Assembly: GCF_002105155.1 (NCBI RefSeq) | Contig: NW_019028983.1 | Coordinates: 1 to 64,000 of the forward strand | DNA from: Lobosporangium transversale | Taxonomy: Eukaryota; Mortierellomycota; Mortierellomycetes; Mortierellales; Mortierellaceae | Direction of reading: 5' to 3' | DNA length: 64,000 nt | Shown here: positions 11,562 to 24,651 of the stretch, piece after piece | Layout: every line of letters begins with the position of its first letter | Numbering within the stretch: position 1 is the first letter of the stretch | Program-made: the position numbers and the translations under genes | The notes under the pieces: generated by a model | The model's input: the letters and a program-made list of their open reading frames with translations, nothing else | What the model was told of the DNA's origin: nothing | Databases searched by the model: none

Positions 11562-14500
11562 TTATGCTTTCTTTGGAGGTGGAAATGGCCAATGCCGCGT
11601 TGGAATGGTCCCTTGTTGGAGCAGGACTTCCCACTCATACAATGTCGCATCAGTGACCACATCCTTTAAAGTCAGTCTCTGACGACGCTGGAGTTGTTGG
11701 AGAGGCTGATGACTTTGTGATGGGACTTGTTTATGATAACTCATGATACTGACGCCAGACAGATTGATCACATTGACTATTGTCTTCTTTCTGGAAGAAG
11801 TCATGCCCTGATTGGGGCGTTCCACCCTTCCTGGCGATGGTGGCCTTGAAGGAGATGATGATGATACTGATCCATCGTCAGCATTAAGGATCCTCGGACT
11901 TGAGGACCTATTAATCACTTTGTTGTTAATGCCAACTCTGCTAGTGCTTGACCCAAATAGTCCCTGGTGATTGGTTCTTGCAGTAGATGTGGGTGAGAGC
12001 AGCTCTTCCGATATATCCAAGGATGAAGATAGAGAGGCCACCCTATCCATAGCGGATGAATGTAAAGGCTCATGTCGTTTATCCTGAAGATCGTAATCGC
12101 TTTCAACAATCGGCACTCCCAATGGCGAGATGGTATTGGATTTGTTATTGTTGGTCGACTGCAGAAGAACAGAAACCTGCTGATTCATTGACTGCTGTCG
12201 CTGTTGCCTATGCTGTTTAGGTGAGAGTAAAGGTGAATTGGCGGAAGAGGATGAAAGTGAAGAGGGGGTTGAAGAGATGGGTATAATAACGTCCCCATGG
12301 TCGGTGCCTACGCCACTAATATTGTTTGCCATTGCACTGGATCCATTTTTCACAGCCTCGCGAATATAAGCGCTGGTCCGGTCTAGAGCCGCAATGGCAC
12401 TTGGGTGAAAACGAAATAATGGGAAAATATGAGGCATGTCTTCATGGATATCAATCCTGCATGGTTGCTGTTGCTGCTCTAAACGAGAAGCCATCAATAT
12501 ACACTCGTTTACAAATCTCTCTGCTGATCCGCAAGTCTAAGATAAAATAAAGTAAAAAAAAAAAAAAAAAAAAAATTAGCTTTCCACTATCCAGATACTT
12601 AAGATCAAGAAGCCGATCAAGAAAAATAAGAAAAAACTTACGATGAAGATACTGGGGATGCCCTTAAAATTAGTCTCGAACAATGGACTGACATACTTTA
12701 AGCGCAAGCACGAGTCTGGGCAATAGACTTGAGCTCGCTGCCTGACCAATGGCTCATCGGCCGTTACAAGTTCCCAATCGTCATCGTCATCGTCGTCATT
12801 ATCTTGACCCCTTTCAAGTCCGTGCTCTTCATCACTGTTGTATTCATTATTATCATGGCAGTCTTTCTGCTCTTCGAATTCAAACATCTTATCAACTGCC
12901 ACCGAGTGGATATGTGTGAAGTTTTCATAAGGGATACAGTCCGTCAAAGCGTTCTCTTTGAAGGAAGGTAGTGACTGAGTTAGGTCTAGCCAAGGGGACC
13001 ACGTCGCAATTGTGAGTGGTTGTGGTAACTCTCCATAGTCCCGCAACAACAGACTGAGACTCAATGCCAACCCTCCGCCAGCAGAGTCACCCATGAACAC
13101 AATCTGATTCGGTTGGAAACAAGGCTCATTACTCAGTCCAGTCATCTCTGACGAGTCGTTGGTGGCCCTGGTCCTGTTATTTGAGAAAGTTTCAGAGATG
13201 GGTTGTTCAAGCAGCCACATGTAACAAGATAATGCATCAATTAATGCTGCTGGGAATTCATGTTGAGGAGCAAGTCTATAGTTAACCTATTTAGACGTCC
13301 AATTAAAATATTTTGCCATTTTAGTGTAAATAAAAAAGTAAAAAGGAAAAAAAAAAAGAAAAAAGAACCAAAACCATGAGCTAAAAGGACTTACAATCAA
13401 AATGCGAATATTTTTGCCCAGTCGTTTGACGAGCGGGCCAATCAATACACGGTGCTCCTCCTTTGATCCAGTGTAGTATCCACCTCCATGAAAATAAAGT
13501 ACCGCTGCAACGTTATCACTGCCACCGCTACTGTCGTCGATGTGTGTTTCATCTGGCCCGATGTATTCCAACCACTCAGCATCAAGGCCTTCTGCAAATT
13601 GATCCTCTGGTTGATGGTGATGGCTAGAGTAGAACCTGTTTCTATTTCTGGCTTCCTGCCCCATATCATTATTATCTTGATCCCCATCATCTATGGAGCA
13701 CACACTCGTCAATGCCGTATCATATCCTCTCTGAATCTCAACGGAAAGTGAATTTTCATCCTGCTGCCCCTGAATGTGATTAGAATTCTTTCCTTTTTTC
13801 AATTTCCTTTTGTTGAATTCTGGCACTAACGCTCGTTCCTCCTCTGATAGACAGTTGTAGACGATGGACTCTGCTCTAGAGCGATAAGGGAATGCTGGTA
13901 TCTTCACCTTATTGACCCGAATACCTGCTGGAGCTGTCATAAATGGAATCGACCTAGATCGTGCTTGACAAGCTTCAATTGTCAAATGCTCTGCATGCTG
14001 AAGGTAAACCTTAAGAAATGAAAGCGCCAGCGCCAATCGGACAGACCAAGTTCTGAGAGAGAGAGAGAGAGAGAGAGACAAATAAAGAGTTGTGAGCTAA
14101 ATTATCCCTCTTGTGATTGATCAATACAATAAAATCTTTTTGTGATTTTTGCTCTTATTTTCCATTCATCGTACTTGCGCATGCCTCGTCCTTTGCCCTT
14201 GTCACCCGCCTGGCTAGTGCGGATCCCCAGTAACCAGAATACAAATGAAGGAAGCCATGTCATGGCCACAATCAACAAGAATGGCACTTGGGCGATAAAA
14301 AACAAGCTCGATTGCAGATCCAGTGGCTCAGGCTCATTAGGGAACAACCAAGCTGAGATACGGTTATAAATGATGCTGATCACATGCCACACCCAGCCTA
14401 GTACACGAACGATTTGTCTAACGACAAAATTCCGCTGCTGCTGCTGCTGCCGCTGACGATGATCGTTGGTGACACTTTTCCTACCAAGAGTCCTTCTTTC

Positions 14501-14701
14501 CTTAGCAGTAGACGTAATTGTATTGGAGAGGAGAGGCTGTTGATCTGTGCGCAAGGCTCGAGTATTGTCCTCATCCTCATCCTCATCCTCGGTGTTACTA
14601 TAGTTGCTATTCTCTAGAGAATACATTGTCTGATACTTGGACCTAGGCGAAGTAGGGGTTGATCCAGCAGATGCTAGCGAGATGTTGTCCAGGACAACCA
14701 T
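11562..14701 (-). CDS. Alpha/beta hydrolase of the hormone-sensitive-lipase type, membrane-tethered (934 aa)
   Basis: Four exons: 14701-14175, 14052-13395, 13286-12642 and 12536-11562. All phases agree. A hydrophobic stretch at about 130-160 (FFIAQVPFLLIVAMTWLPSF) suggests an N-terminal membrane anchor. The hydrolase core shows the oxyanion motif LYFHGGGYYTG (about 370), VNYRLAPQHEFPAA (from 396), the nucleophile elbow GDSAGGG (Ser about 463) and EDMPHIF with the likely catalytic His about 646. The acid position is GSAERFVNE (from 613) in place of the common DPLRDE, so the acid may be this Glu, as in HSL relatives that use Glu. An acidic insert (poly-Asp, about 560-580) interrupts the cap or core, and a 280-residue Ser-rich tail follows. 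It probably hydrolyses an ester or lipid at a membrane; the substrate is unknown. Exon 1 to exon 2 is the least certain junction (GTACGA donor). Confidence 0.83.
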
Positions 14702-15222
14702 TCTTGGAACGATGATATGCTTTTCTTTGCGTATTCCAACGGATGAAGAGAAAGGAAGGGAGAGTAAAAAAGGGGGATAAAAAGAAAGAAAGAAAAAAAA
14801 AAAAAAAAAAAAAAAAAAAGAAAGAGTGAAGAGTGGGAGAGCGACAGAGATGAAAGTTCGGCAGGGGGAAGTAAAAAAAGATGAAAACCTTATTGGTTAA
14901 CCCTAAGAAAAAATTGTATTAATATTCCAACCAAGCCCGTGGCGAATAGAGAACACTTGTATGTATATAGTAAGCAAGGAGATACCACCCTCATCATCAC
15001 CATCATAATCGTCATCATCATCACAAATATTATAGGGCTAAACAAGCAAGGAAAGGTGGGGTGATTTTTTTAAATCCTCCAGAAACAAGCGGAGAACATT
15101 TGATCTTCATATGTGTACAAGACATATGACAAACACAAACCGCACCGTTTTACTGGAACAGGCTTTTTTTTTTTTTTTTTTTTTTTGTAGACTTTATTAA
15201 GGGTATAAAATATTCTAATTTT
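14702..15222. other. Short intergenic region
   Basis: No gene is seen. It holds purine-rich DNA upstream of the hydrolase start, an A run near 14798-14819, a CAT/ATC short repeat near 14990-15030 and a T run (about 15165-15186). The T run probably lies in the 3' UTR of the oxidoreductase. Confidence 0.5.
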
Positions 15223-17819
15223 CTATGCCAAAGCCCAGCGACTTCCATCGCCTCCAAAGCTCTCAACAATGAGCACAAAGCACCACTTCATAACAGCTGC
15301 TGCATACATTAGTAGCATCCAAGCGACTTGCACATAGAAATTTGATGCTATTGCTACTGAAAATGTTCGCTTCGAGTAAGTCTCACTGGTGTCCTTTTGG
15401 ATTTCACTCTGATCGTCATCCAAAAGCTGTGCATCTTTCCATGCAGTCTGGAAGTAATTGACTGTTGCACTAGAAGCTTTTGTCTTCTTGTCTTCACCAC
15501 TAACTCGCTCATCTCGTTTTTGTAGTCCTCGAAGAGCTTCAGCGCGTTTTAGAAATGAAGTCTCGGTTGGAACAGAGACAGAAGGAGCTATTGGATGACC
15601 TCGGGATGCTTCTATGGCCCTAATCCGATCGCAGACTTGCAGTGCACTGACCACACATCCTTCCAACAGGGGAATACCTGGGTATGCATAGCTTCCTACA
15701 AACCAGATGCGATCTGAAACAGGGACCTCCGGTGTATCTAGCGAGCCAATACCAACGTAATCCAAACAATCCTGCTCCTTCTCTCCTTTCCTTTTAGCTG
15801 CCATGATTTTAATGTGTGAATGGTTTTGATCAACCCAATGCGCTGTTTGTTGGTCCATCATACGTTGAAGCTCATCAACAGCCTTAGTTGAGACCGGGTT
15901 AACAACAGCACGCTCGAACCAAGTCGATGACAAGACTGTCTCGGGTCGAGGGAGGAAAATAGGATTGGTTGTCTGAAGAAACTTGGTTGCCCATCCTCGT
16001 TGCATTGCTGGATTAGTAGTGCTATTCATAATGTGTGTCGCCATCGCAGAGTTGTGACTAAGCGATGCTGTGGACGAAGCAGCCGTAGCAGTAGTGGTAG
16101 TGGATGCAACTATTGCCGATCCGATGTTGGTTGCAGATGGTAAAGGGGTAAAATGGGTGCGCACCTTTGAAGAGCTATTCCTACGACTTGCCGTGGGCCT
16201 AACCCTGCTATTGCTATTGAGCTGATTGTTGCAATTTAGGTGATTATGGTTAACCAGCGCCGATGGTTTTAATGAAAAGATGGTTGCTCGGGGCTCCTTG
16301 GCTTTCTTGGAGCGCATCTCCATCTCCAGCTCGAGATCTCTGGTGATTTTGTTCAACGGGGACGCCAAGACGTCGGCTTTGGATGATTTAGCAATATTCA
16401 ACAACCGCCAATGTGCTTGATTCTTGGGCAAGAAGGACTTGTCTGTATGACACACGACTCGAGTCCGCTCATAGGGAAATTTGGCAAGTATTTTGATTTG
16501 ATGAAAGAATGGAGAGGTTGGTTCGATCGACTCCAAGACTGCAGGGTCATAGATAGGAGGATCAGGGCCAAATGGTTGATCGCATTCAGACCGAGGATGC
16601 CTTGTAGGTGACTGACCAGCTAATGCGAACGCAGCTTGATTGGCTTGTGTGGCAAACACGACATGGTCAAACGATCTTGCAATGCCACGAGAATCGACCA
16701 GGATAACAGGTCCATTTGCCGGACCCTGCGTTTCGAGGCCTGAGGTAGATGTTCTGTTGCCTTTGACAACACGTTCGATCCTGGTGTTGAAATGGATTGT
16801 ACCAATGTTCTTCGCCAACCTTTCGGCCACATCCTGGACTCCAGAAGAAACAAACTGCATCCGACCGAAAGGCATACATCTCGCTACATATTCAAGGACC
16901 GCACAAGCTGGATATTCCATCATTCGCTCAAAGCTACACGTGCAAACTGAAGCAAACAAGGGAACAAAGAACTCACAGAACTCTTGACTATATCCCCCTG
17001 CCTCTAAAAACTCGCGCAATGTGATCAATCGACCATTGCCCCATTCAATCGGATGTTTGCCGATATCCATCATCCGACCTTTAGCCAGAAACTCTTTGGA
17101 AATCATCAACATACGAAGATAGTCATATGCGATACGTACATATCCCGCGATGCGTCGTCCAAAAGGAAATGGATTGAGTAAGGAGAACCGCGGCAAATCC
17201 GGGAGAGTGATGGTTTGTGAACCGATCTTGTACGATCTGGAGGACAGATAAGGTTCCTGAACTTGAACGGCTTTGATTTTCTCTTTATCGTAATTATTAC
17301 TATAGGTATCAGAAATTTCACAAGTCGCTCGTCTTGAGTCGAACTTGATATCAAAGCAGGACAAGGTATTGTCTGCATCTTGAAATTTGACACCGATGGA
17401 TCGATAAAGACGTACTAGATTAGGGTAGTACTCTGATAAACGACAAAGAGTAAAAGAGTCAGAGCGTAAAATGTTAACAAAGACGACGTGGTGGTTACAG
17501 CAGTTATACGCACAGACATGGATGATGCAAAGCTGAAGATAGACGCGATTGTCTATTGTTTTGTGTACCTGGAAAAAAACTCCTCATAGGCACATCCATA
17601 CGACCTTCGGCATGTTTTTGATTGGGGCTCTTGTGGGTCTCTGTCCCCGAGGCTTGGACACACTCTTGACATGGACATGGTACGGATAGAGAAGCAGCAT
17701 CCATACCTATGTAGATCAATGAACATGGTAAATCATAGTATTAGTAGGTTCACATTATGTATGACGGAATGGTGACCGGATCGGGATTAGAAATTCATGC
17801 AATCAAGAATTGGAGGAAA

Positions 17820-17856
<37 letters not shown>

Positions 17857-18404
17857 AAAGGAAAGGAAGACATGTGTTTGTCGATTCGCCAATAAAGTTG
17901 AAACCAGAATGCTCTTCCCAATGATGACAAAAAAAAAAAAAGTGTAAGCAAAAGAAGAGCCACCTTTGACGATCACGCGTGTGTGCGCATGACAGGATTA
18001 AAAATAAGTACATGTCCGCATGATTTTATGCTGGTAAGAATACTGGGCATCCAACCTGGCATTGAAATTTCTTTTTTCTCTGGACTCTCGTTTCATGAGT
18101 GAAACTCATTGAGTTTTTTTTTTTTCTTACCAAATTTGTGTGCTTCTTCAAACACATGAACGTCAATAGCCGTATTGCCATGTCCGTTCTCAGTGTGCAA
18201 TGAGGATAGGAGATGGGCGATAGTCAATCCAGCGAGACCTGATCCAACGACCGCTACTCTTAACTGCTTTGGCGTAGATGTGGATGAAACATGGCTTTGA
18301 TGTGGTTGATCAGTGTGGTTGCGGCCCGCAACGTGGTCACGATCGATTGCTTGTGAATGAAGGGCAGTGTGCCCGTTGATGATGATAGTGGGTAATGCGG
18401 CCAT
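15223..18404 (-). CDS. FAD-dependent amine-oxidase-type oxidoreductase (873 aa)
   Basis: Three exons: 18404-18131, 17706-17569 and 17432-15223, all in phase. The Rossmann dinucleotide-binding motif is VVGSGLAGL (54-59 core), with the ribose-binding acid in HVFEEA (about 86). Next come FGMDAASLSV, RMDVPMRSFFPEYYPNLVRLY and GVKFQ. This matches the predicted NAD/FAD-binding oxidoreductases of the COG2907 type, often found with cyclopropane-fatty-acid synthase in bacteria. The late FAD site is IWFVGSYAYPGIPLLEGCV (about 600). A Ser/Thr/Ala-rich insert at about 430-510 is unusual. A hydrophobic C-terminal segment (YVQVAWMLLMYAAAVMKW) may anchor it in a membrane. The substrate is unknown; fatty-acyl or lipid modification is a family-based guess. 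Confidence 0.85.
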
Positions 18405-19540
18405 AGGTAGGAGATCAATGTGTATATTTGTATTAGTCTAGATAAGCTTTGGTTGTCAAGAACCGGGTCCTTTTTAGATGGGAAAAAATTGGCAGAGGGT
18501 GTGTTTGTTGACTGGCGTGTGATTTCGTTGTTGCACCAGACTAGTAAGATTGGCAGGAGACTTTAAAAAATCAAGGCTTGTTGTCAAAGGAATGAAGTAA
18601 GCAAATGAATGAGTTGCATGAGCAAGCCTGCTTAAGGGATGAGAGAGAAAAAAAAAAAAAAAAAAAAAAAGAGAATGACTTTTTTATTTTTTTTTTTTTG
18701 AGCAGACATGCTCTCTTATGACAAACCTTTCTGTATTTTTGAATAGCATTTTGCAGGAACTGTGACACTGGCTTCTGTGTTGCACATGCAAAAGCAATTC
18801 GATTTTTATTATTGAAAACATTTCCTGTTGAAAAAAAAAAACGTGGAGGTTATGACATAAACATTCAAAGGAAAATGCTTTTGTATTCAATAATTCATGG
18901 GATAATGATCCGCTTTGCCTCCTGTTTTTGGGAGCACTTTGACTTTTCCTTTCAGGTTTAGAGAATCGAATCTTTTGAGCAGGTTGTAAAAAGACGATTA
19001 AAAATCTGCAGAAACAAAGAGGTCACAGAAGAGGTTCATTTCATTGCACGAGGGCAGTGCCCCTTGTCCTGTCACAGGGTCATTTGCAATTTAGTGTCAT
19101 TTTTACTTCTTAGTCCATTTAGTACAAGAAGTGACTTTGATAAAGCCAACATGGGTTAGATCAGGTCCGTGATATTGGCACCAAGCCGAATAGACTATGT
19201 TAGTCTTGATTAGGGTCAGATGCGACTAAGCGAAAGAGAGGCGCGCAAACAACATTCTTGCTATTGCTTTATTATTTTTTTTTATTTTATTTCCTTTTTC
19301 TTTGCTGGCTGGCCCTCTTCCTCAACCAATGACCAAGATGGGTTAGTAAAGAGTCCAACAAATACAAGACAAGAATCATTGGAGTAACAAGACAGGTAAT
19401 ACATGAGTTTACATTAATTTGTTCTTTTGAATTGGTTTTCAACAAGAGAAGAGCTCCTCTGTCACATCCCTTTTCTTTCAAACAAAGCGGTTGCTGACAA
19501 CCTGTTTGTTGCATTGTTTTGTCTCCTTCTTTCTCTCTTG

Positions 19541-19584
<44 letters not shown>

Positions 19585-20115
19585 TTTTTTTTTTTTTTTA
19601 AACATCTTGAATCTATTCTCATCAAAACATCCATTCTCTCATCTAAACACACAAAAACAAAAAAAGAAAGAAAGAAAGAAAGAAAGAAAATATCTCACTC
19701 CATCCCTTTTTTTTTTTTTTTTTCCTTTCGCATTTTTTTTTTTCTTCTTTTTTTTTCTTTATTCTTTTTCCTCTTCCTCCGCATTGCCTCTATTCCCGAT
19801 CTTGAGATCATTACCTTGTTGTTCCTTTACATTGCTCTGTGACGCCGTCTACATGGAATGGTGTCAAAGTCTTTTGATTTGATTTGATTTGATTTGATTT
19901 TTTGATTTCGCAAGCAATTCTACCCTTACACCTGAATCGAACATTCCCCTTTTCATTTCATTTTCATCTATCCAATCGTCTATTGTGCCATCTATTTATT
20001 CACTGAACCCATTCCTTGGGCAAGGAAAAAAGAGAGGAAAAAAAAAAAAAAAAAACATTTTTAAAAAGAAAAGGACAAAAGCATTGAAACACGACAATTT
20101 CCACCCATCCTGAAC
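18405..20115. other. Divergent intergenic region between oxidoreductase and CP2 factor
   Basis: No gene is seen in 1.7 kb. It contains A/T runs (near 18651-18670, 19577-19599, 19710-19723), a (TC)n repeat at about 19543-19576, AAAG repeats and a (GATTT)n run near 19876-19900. The last part is probably the promoter and 5' UTR of the + strand CP2 gene. Confidence 0.55.
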
Positions 20116-21420
20116 ATGTCGGCGTCTTTGGACCCCTCACAATCCAATAACTATCCTCAGCAGCAGGATAATAACAACAGTAACAGCATTAGTAATAACA
20201 ACTTTGGTCGGCAGCAACATCAAGATCATCCTTTACAACCTTTTGGTAATCCAAATCAGAATCTGAATCAGAACAACTTAGGTCAGCCACCTCAGCAATA
20301 TTACTACCAGGGTGATAAATATTCCCATCATTCTCGACCACCTCCTTCACAGCAACCGCAACCGCAGCAGCAACAACAGCAACAGCCACCACCACAACAG
20401 GGCTTTAACCGGAACACAGGTGGCCCATACTCCCAGCAACAGCCAATGCAACAGCAACAACAGCGGCCTGAAGATTATTACTCCATGAACTCTCAAGGAA
20501 ATAAAAATCAGCAGCAACAGCAGCAGCAACAACCGCAACAACCGCAATACCAGCAGCCATATCAGCCGCAGTATCAGCAGTATCAACCACATCTACAACA
20601 GCAACAGCAGCAACCGCAACAACAACAGCAGCAGCGGCATCCTGGAATGAATAACTATCAGCAACAGCATCATCCACAACAACAACAGTATCATCAGCAA
20701 CTGCAGGGTAGGGGAATTTTGCCTTCTCCATCAGTTTCATTGACATCAGATGAATATCTGATTCAGCGTGACTACAATAGTGGTGGAGAAGCTGCCCTGT
20801 CCGCGGGTTCCTCTACTGGGCAAAGTCAACAGGACCAAAGCGAGCAGGCCTCTACCACAACATCGGCTGCTTCTGGTTCTATCGAAGGATCATCATCGCC
20901 AAGATCAGAGAGCGAGTCAAGGTAAAATAAAAAAAAAAAAAAAACATTGTCAGTCTTTTATATGCCCAAACAAACACATTCTGTTATACCATTCCCTGAT
21001 TCAAAAAGGAGCTTTAAATGAGTGGGAAAAACAGAATATACAAATGCATTTGGGCTTTTCAGGTTTTGTGTGCATGTGTGTGTGCGGATAAATGAAAATG
21101 TGATATCAGAATTCAGAGACGAATCAAGTAAAACCGTACTCACGCACTTGCCCTGTGCTGTGTCTTTTTTACTAGTTTACGATTCAAGGTGACATTGGAT
21201 GCGCAAACTGCGGCAATGCAACACCAAGGCGATACTCCCGTTACCTATCTCAACAAGGGTACAGTAGGAAAAAAAAAAAAAAAAAAAAAAAAAAAACGAC
21301 CCGAGGCATCTTCACACGTTTTATTTTTATCATTACATTCACATAATTCATAAATCGTCAAAAATGATATACGTTGTTGTATTCATGAAAAAAAAAAAAT
21401 GCATATCTTTCCGACATGAA

Positions 21421-21451
<31 letters not shown>

Positions 21452-23201
21452 CCTTTCTTATTTCATTCATCTTAATAGGTCAATTTTATACCATCACGCT
21501 GCAGGACACAGAGGAGTATGATGGCGAAATCAATAGCGTAATCAAAGTTACGTTTCATGAGGAGCCACATCGGAAACTGGCGGCTCGATACTGGAGCTTC
21601 TGGTTGAGCCAACAACAAAATCCAAAGACAGCGCGAGCATTGGATATCGGTATGTTATGATAACAACTTGCATTAATTATAAATATAAAAATATTAGAAA
21701 GTTGAGCTTGAAGGGTTAATAAGATTAGGAGGAAAAAACAAAAAAAAAAAAAAAAAAAAAAGCTTTTTTCCGCGCTACTTTTTAACACTGTTTTTCTTTT
21801 TTCTTTCTTTTTTTTTTTTTTTTTGTTTTTTTTTTTTGTTTTTTCTATTTCTCTTCTTTTCTTTCTTTATATTTAGAAAAGGCATCGTCGACGGGGATGA
21901 TGGAAGTTCAGTCCAAGACGTTTGATAGGATCTCTTTCAAATGGAATGGAAAGGCAGGAGCCAAATTGATGGTTCGATTCAATTGCCTCTCAACGGACTT
22001 TTCGCGCATCAAGGGTGTCAAGGGTATTCCTCTTCGAGTTCATATGGATACAGTACTTCCAGGAGGAAGTGTCAATAATAACAACAGTAGCCAGGGAGAT
22101 CAAGAACACCAGATTGAACGTTCATATGCCAAGATTAAGCTTTTCAGAGACAAGGTAAGCATGTATTCATCATTATTTGTTCCATCAACTTTAAATTTGT
22201 TTTTTTTTTTTTTTTTTTTCAACAATTTTTTTTTTTTTTCCTTCTCTTTTCCTACTTTTTACCTTTCATTTTCTTTAACTGTTTAAATTTAGGGAGCGGA
22301 AAGAAAGAATAAGGATGACCATAAGCACTTGGAAAAGATGTGGGATAAGATGCGAGGCAAGAATGCAGATACCAATCCATTGTCTCAAGTCTTGGCACCT
22401 GTACAGAGCGTATCAGTCTTTTGGGAATGCCTGGATCATCAGGAGGACACTGGCGAGGATGAGACCTTGGACCTGTCTGAGACTTTAGCCCACGAGACCT
22501 TGGACTCTGAGGACGGCAGCCAGCACAATCCATCTTCCTCAGCAGGAGGTACGTATGGGGGGGTAGGAGGTAGTAATAGTAGTAGTAATGGTATTAGTAC
22601 TACTGGTGCTAATCTCATCTTTAACAACAATGGGGTGAGCGCAGGGTCAGATTCTGTGAGTGGATTACTGACTCCAAGCGACGAGTCTGGTGGGTTGTCT
22701 TCATCTGGTGATTCAAATGCCTTGGTCCCAGCCTCTAGAAAGCGACGTCGACCCAATGATACTGGTGGCGGCGTACATAATATTTCGAACATGTTACCGA
22801 TGGATCGTTGGAATCAATACGGAGGCGGCGCTGGCGGCGGTGCTGGCAATGACGGCCTGACATCGGATCAGTTACTGGACCGAGATCCGACCTATGTCCC
22901 TCAGATGCGCAAGAAGAAGCAGCCGGCATTGTGTCTTTACATCAAAATCGGAGGCGAATCTGTATACAGAGCCGTGTATCTAGAGCGATTGACATTGGCA
23001 GAGTTGACTCAAAAGCTATCGGAGAAGCTAGAGATTCAATCGTCGACGATCTCGGGTGTGTACCGCAAGACGACCAAGAAGGAGTTGCTGGTTCGGGTGG
23101 ACGACTCGATGGTTGCACAGATGACCGATGAGCTGGACATGGTGGTTGAGTATGACTTTAATCAGTTGGATGGTAGCGTCAACTTGACACTTAAATACTA
23201 A
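20116..23201 (+). CDS. CP2/grainyhead-family transcription factor (748 aa)
   Basis: Five exons: 20116-20921, 21176-21258, 21479-21649, 21877-22154 and 22293-23201. All are GT-AG and in phase. Residues 1-260 are a Gln/Asn/Pro-rich region encoded by CAG/CAA repeats. From about 269 the protein follows the CP2 DNA-binding domain: LRFKVTLDAQTAAMQ, TPVTYLNKGQFYTITLQDTE, IKVTFHEEPHRK, YWSFWLSQQ, FDRISFKWNGKAG, FNCLSTDFSRIKGVKGIPLR. A basic cluster (SRKRRRPN) could be a nuclear signal. The last 90 residues (ALCLYIKIGGESVYRAVYLE ... SVNLTLKY) match the ubiquitin-like dimerisation fold at the C-terminus of grainyhead proteins. In animals this family controls epidermal barrier genes. In Neurospora a grainyhead-like factor affects spore formation and wall remodelling. 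A nuclear regulator is the likely role here. Confidence 0.92.
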
Positions 23202-23550
23202 GGCTAAGGAGGGCAAAATAATAATAATAATAAAAACAAAACTAACGAAAATATTCTGGAAAACCTCTTACAGCACACTACCGATGACCTGTCCAAAAAA
23301 AAAAAAAAAAGAAAAAAGAAAAAAAGAAAAAGAAAAAGAAAAAAAGAAAAAGAAAAAGAAAAAAGAAACGGCTCCCCTTTGAAGAGGAGACAAAACAGTA
23401 TGGTACCATCAAAAATAAAATAAGCATAAAAATTTATATAAATATGTATTATTCCTTTTTCCTTTTTTTTTTTTATTATTATTATTATTATATCAAATGA
23501 GTGAGAGAGAGTTGACGATTTTTTCTTTCTTTCTTTTTTTTTTTTTTTTT
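23202..23550. other. 3' intergenic gap between convergent genes
   Basis: It is short and full of AAG/AAAAG repeats (23297-23365), a TAA/TTA repeat and a T run just before the transporter stop. It carries the two 3' UTRs. No gene is seen. Confidence 0.6.
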
Positions 23551-24618
23551 TTAGCTTACTACCCTGACATTGAGCAACTCTTCCTTTTCAGATTCTGTGG
23601 CAGTTGTTGTAGGTGAGGGGAGGGGGAATGCTGGAGTCAAAGGCCTTGCTCGCTGATTCTTCTCTTTCAGATCCACATAGCTATAGCACGCACCTCCTAC
23701 TAAGGTCATGATAATGCCCAGACCATTCAGGAGTCCAATCGTCGTATTGAATACTGTGACTGCGACTACAATTGACAGCACTTGTTTGACATTGGCTAAG
23801 CAGAGGTTAATCATGGTAAAGGATAAAAGTATATTAATATTAGCCATTAAAATAAAGTAAAATAAAATAAAATAACAATGTGTTATGTGTGTGGTATTGC
23901 ATCTTTTTTTTTTCTTTTTTCTTTTTCATACCTGCAACAGTCATAGTCAAGGCACTGGTCTTCTTGTTGGCCGTGAATGAAACATAGTTAAGGAAGAAAG
24001 CAATGATCCCGTTTACCAACAATGCCAAGATCAGCTTATAACTCATCTGCGTCTGACAGAACGACACCACCTCATCCAGTTCGCCCTTCATCCATGAAAA
24101 GATGACAGTCTGCACAAATGCCAGGGGGCTCATCCTCAACAACAGATCCAATGGGTGAAGCTGTAGTCTCCCAACCTGGACCCGGTTCGTCACCACAGTC
24201 TTGGTCGCCGCCAATACAGTTCCCAAGACGGTTAAGAAGAAGCCCATTGCCGTAAAAGAATAATCGCCCACAGTCGCCATATAAACCCCCAAGAGTAGAG
24301 GTAGTAGTGAAAGATATGTCATGCCACTATACCGTTTTGAAAGGAATGCTACTGAGATGGCGATCGTAAAGACTGGCGTCATCGCACGTACAACTTGATG
24401 AAACGCAACTGACACCTCGTTCCTGATATTGCAATAGCAGTTGGAAAAAAAAAAATAAAAAAAAATAATAATAATACTTGATTAATAACTCTTTCTTTTC
24501 TTTTCTTTTCTTTTCCTAATATGAGATTAGAAACGAGGAAGGTAGTAAAAACAAAGATGGAAGAAAGAAATCCGGTCCTAAGATTGCTCCGGACAACATA
24601 CTGGATTTTTCCATGGTG

Positions 24619-24651
<33 letters not shown>

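Noticed and set aside
16411-17024. Several + strand frames opposite the FAD oxidoreductase
   Set aside because: They are antisense to a strongly conserved coding exon and show no motif.
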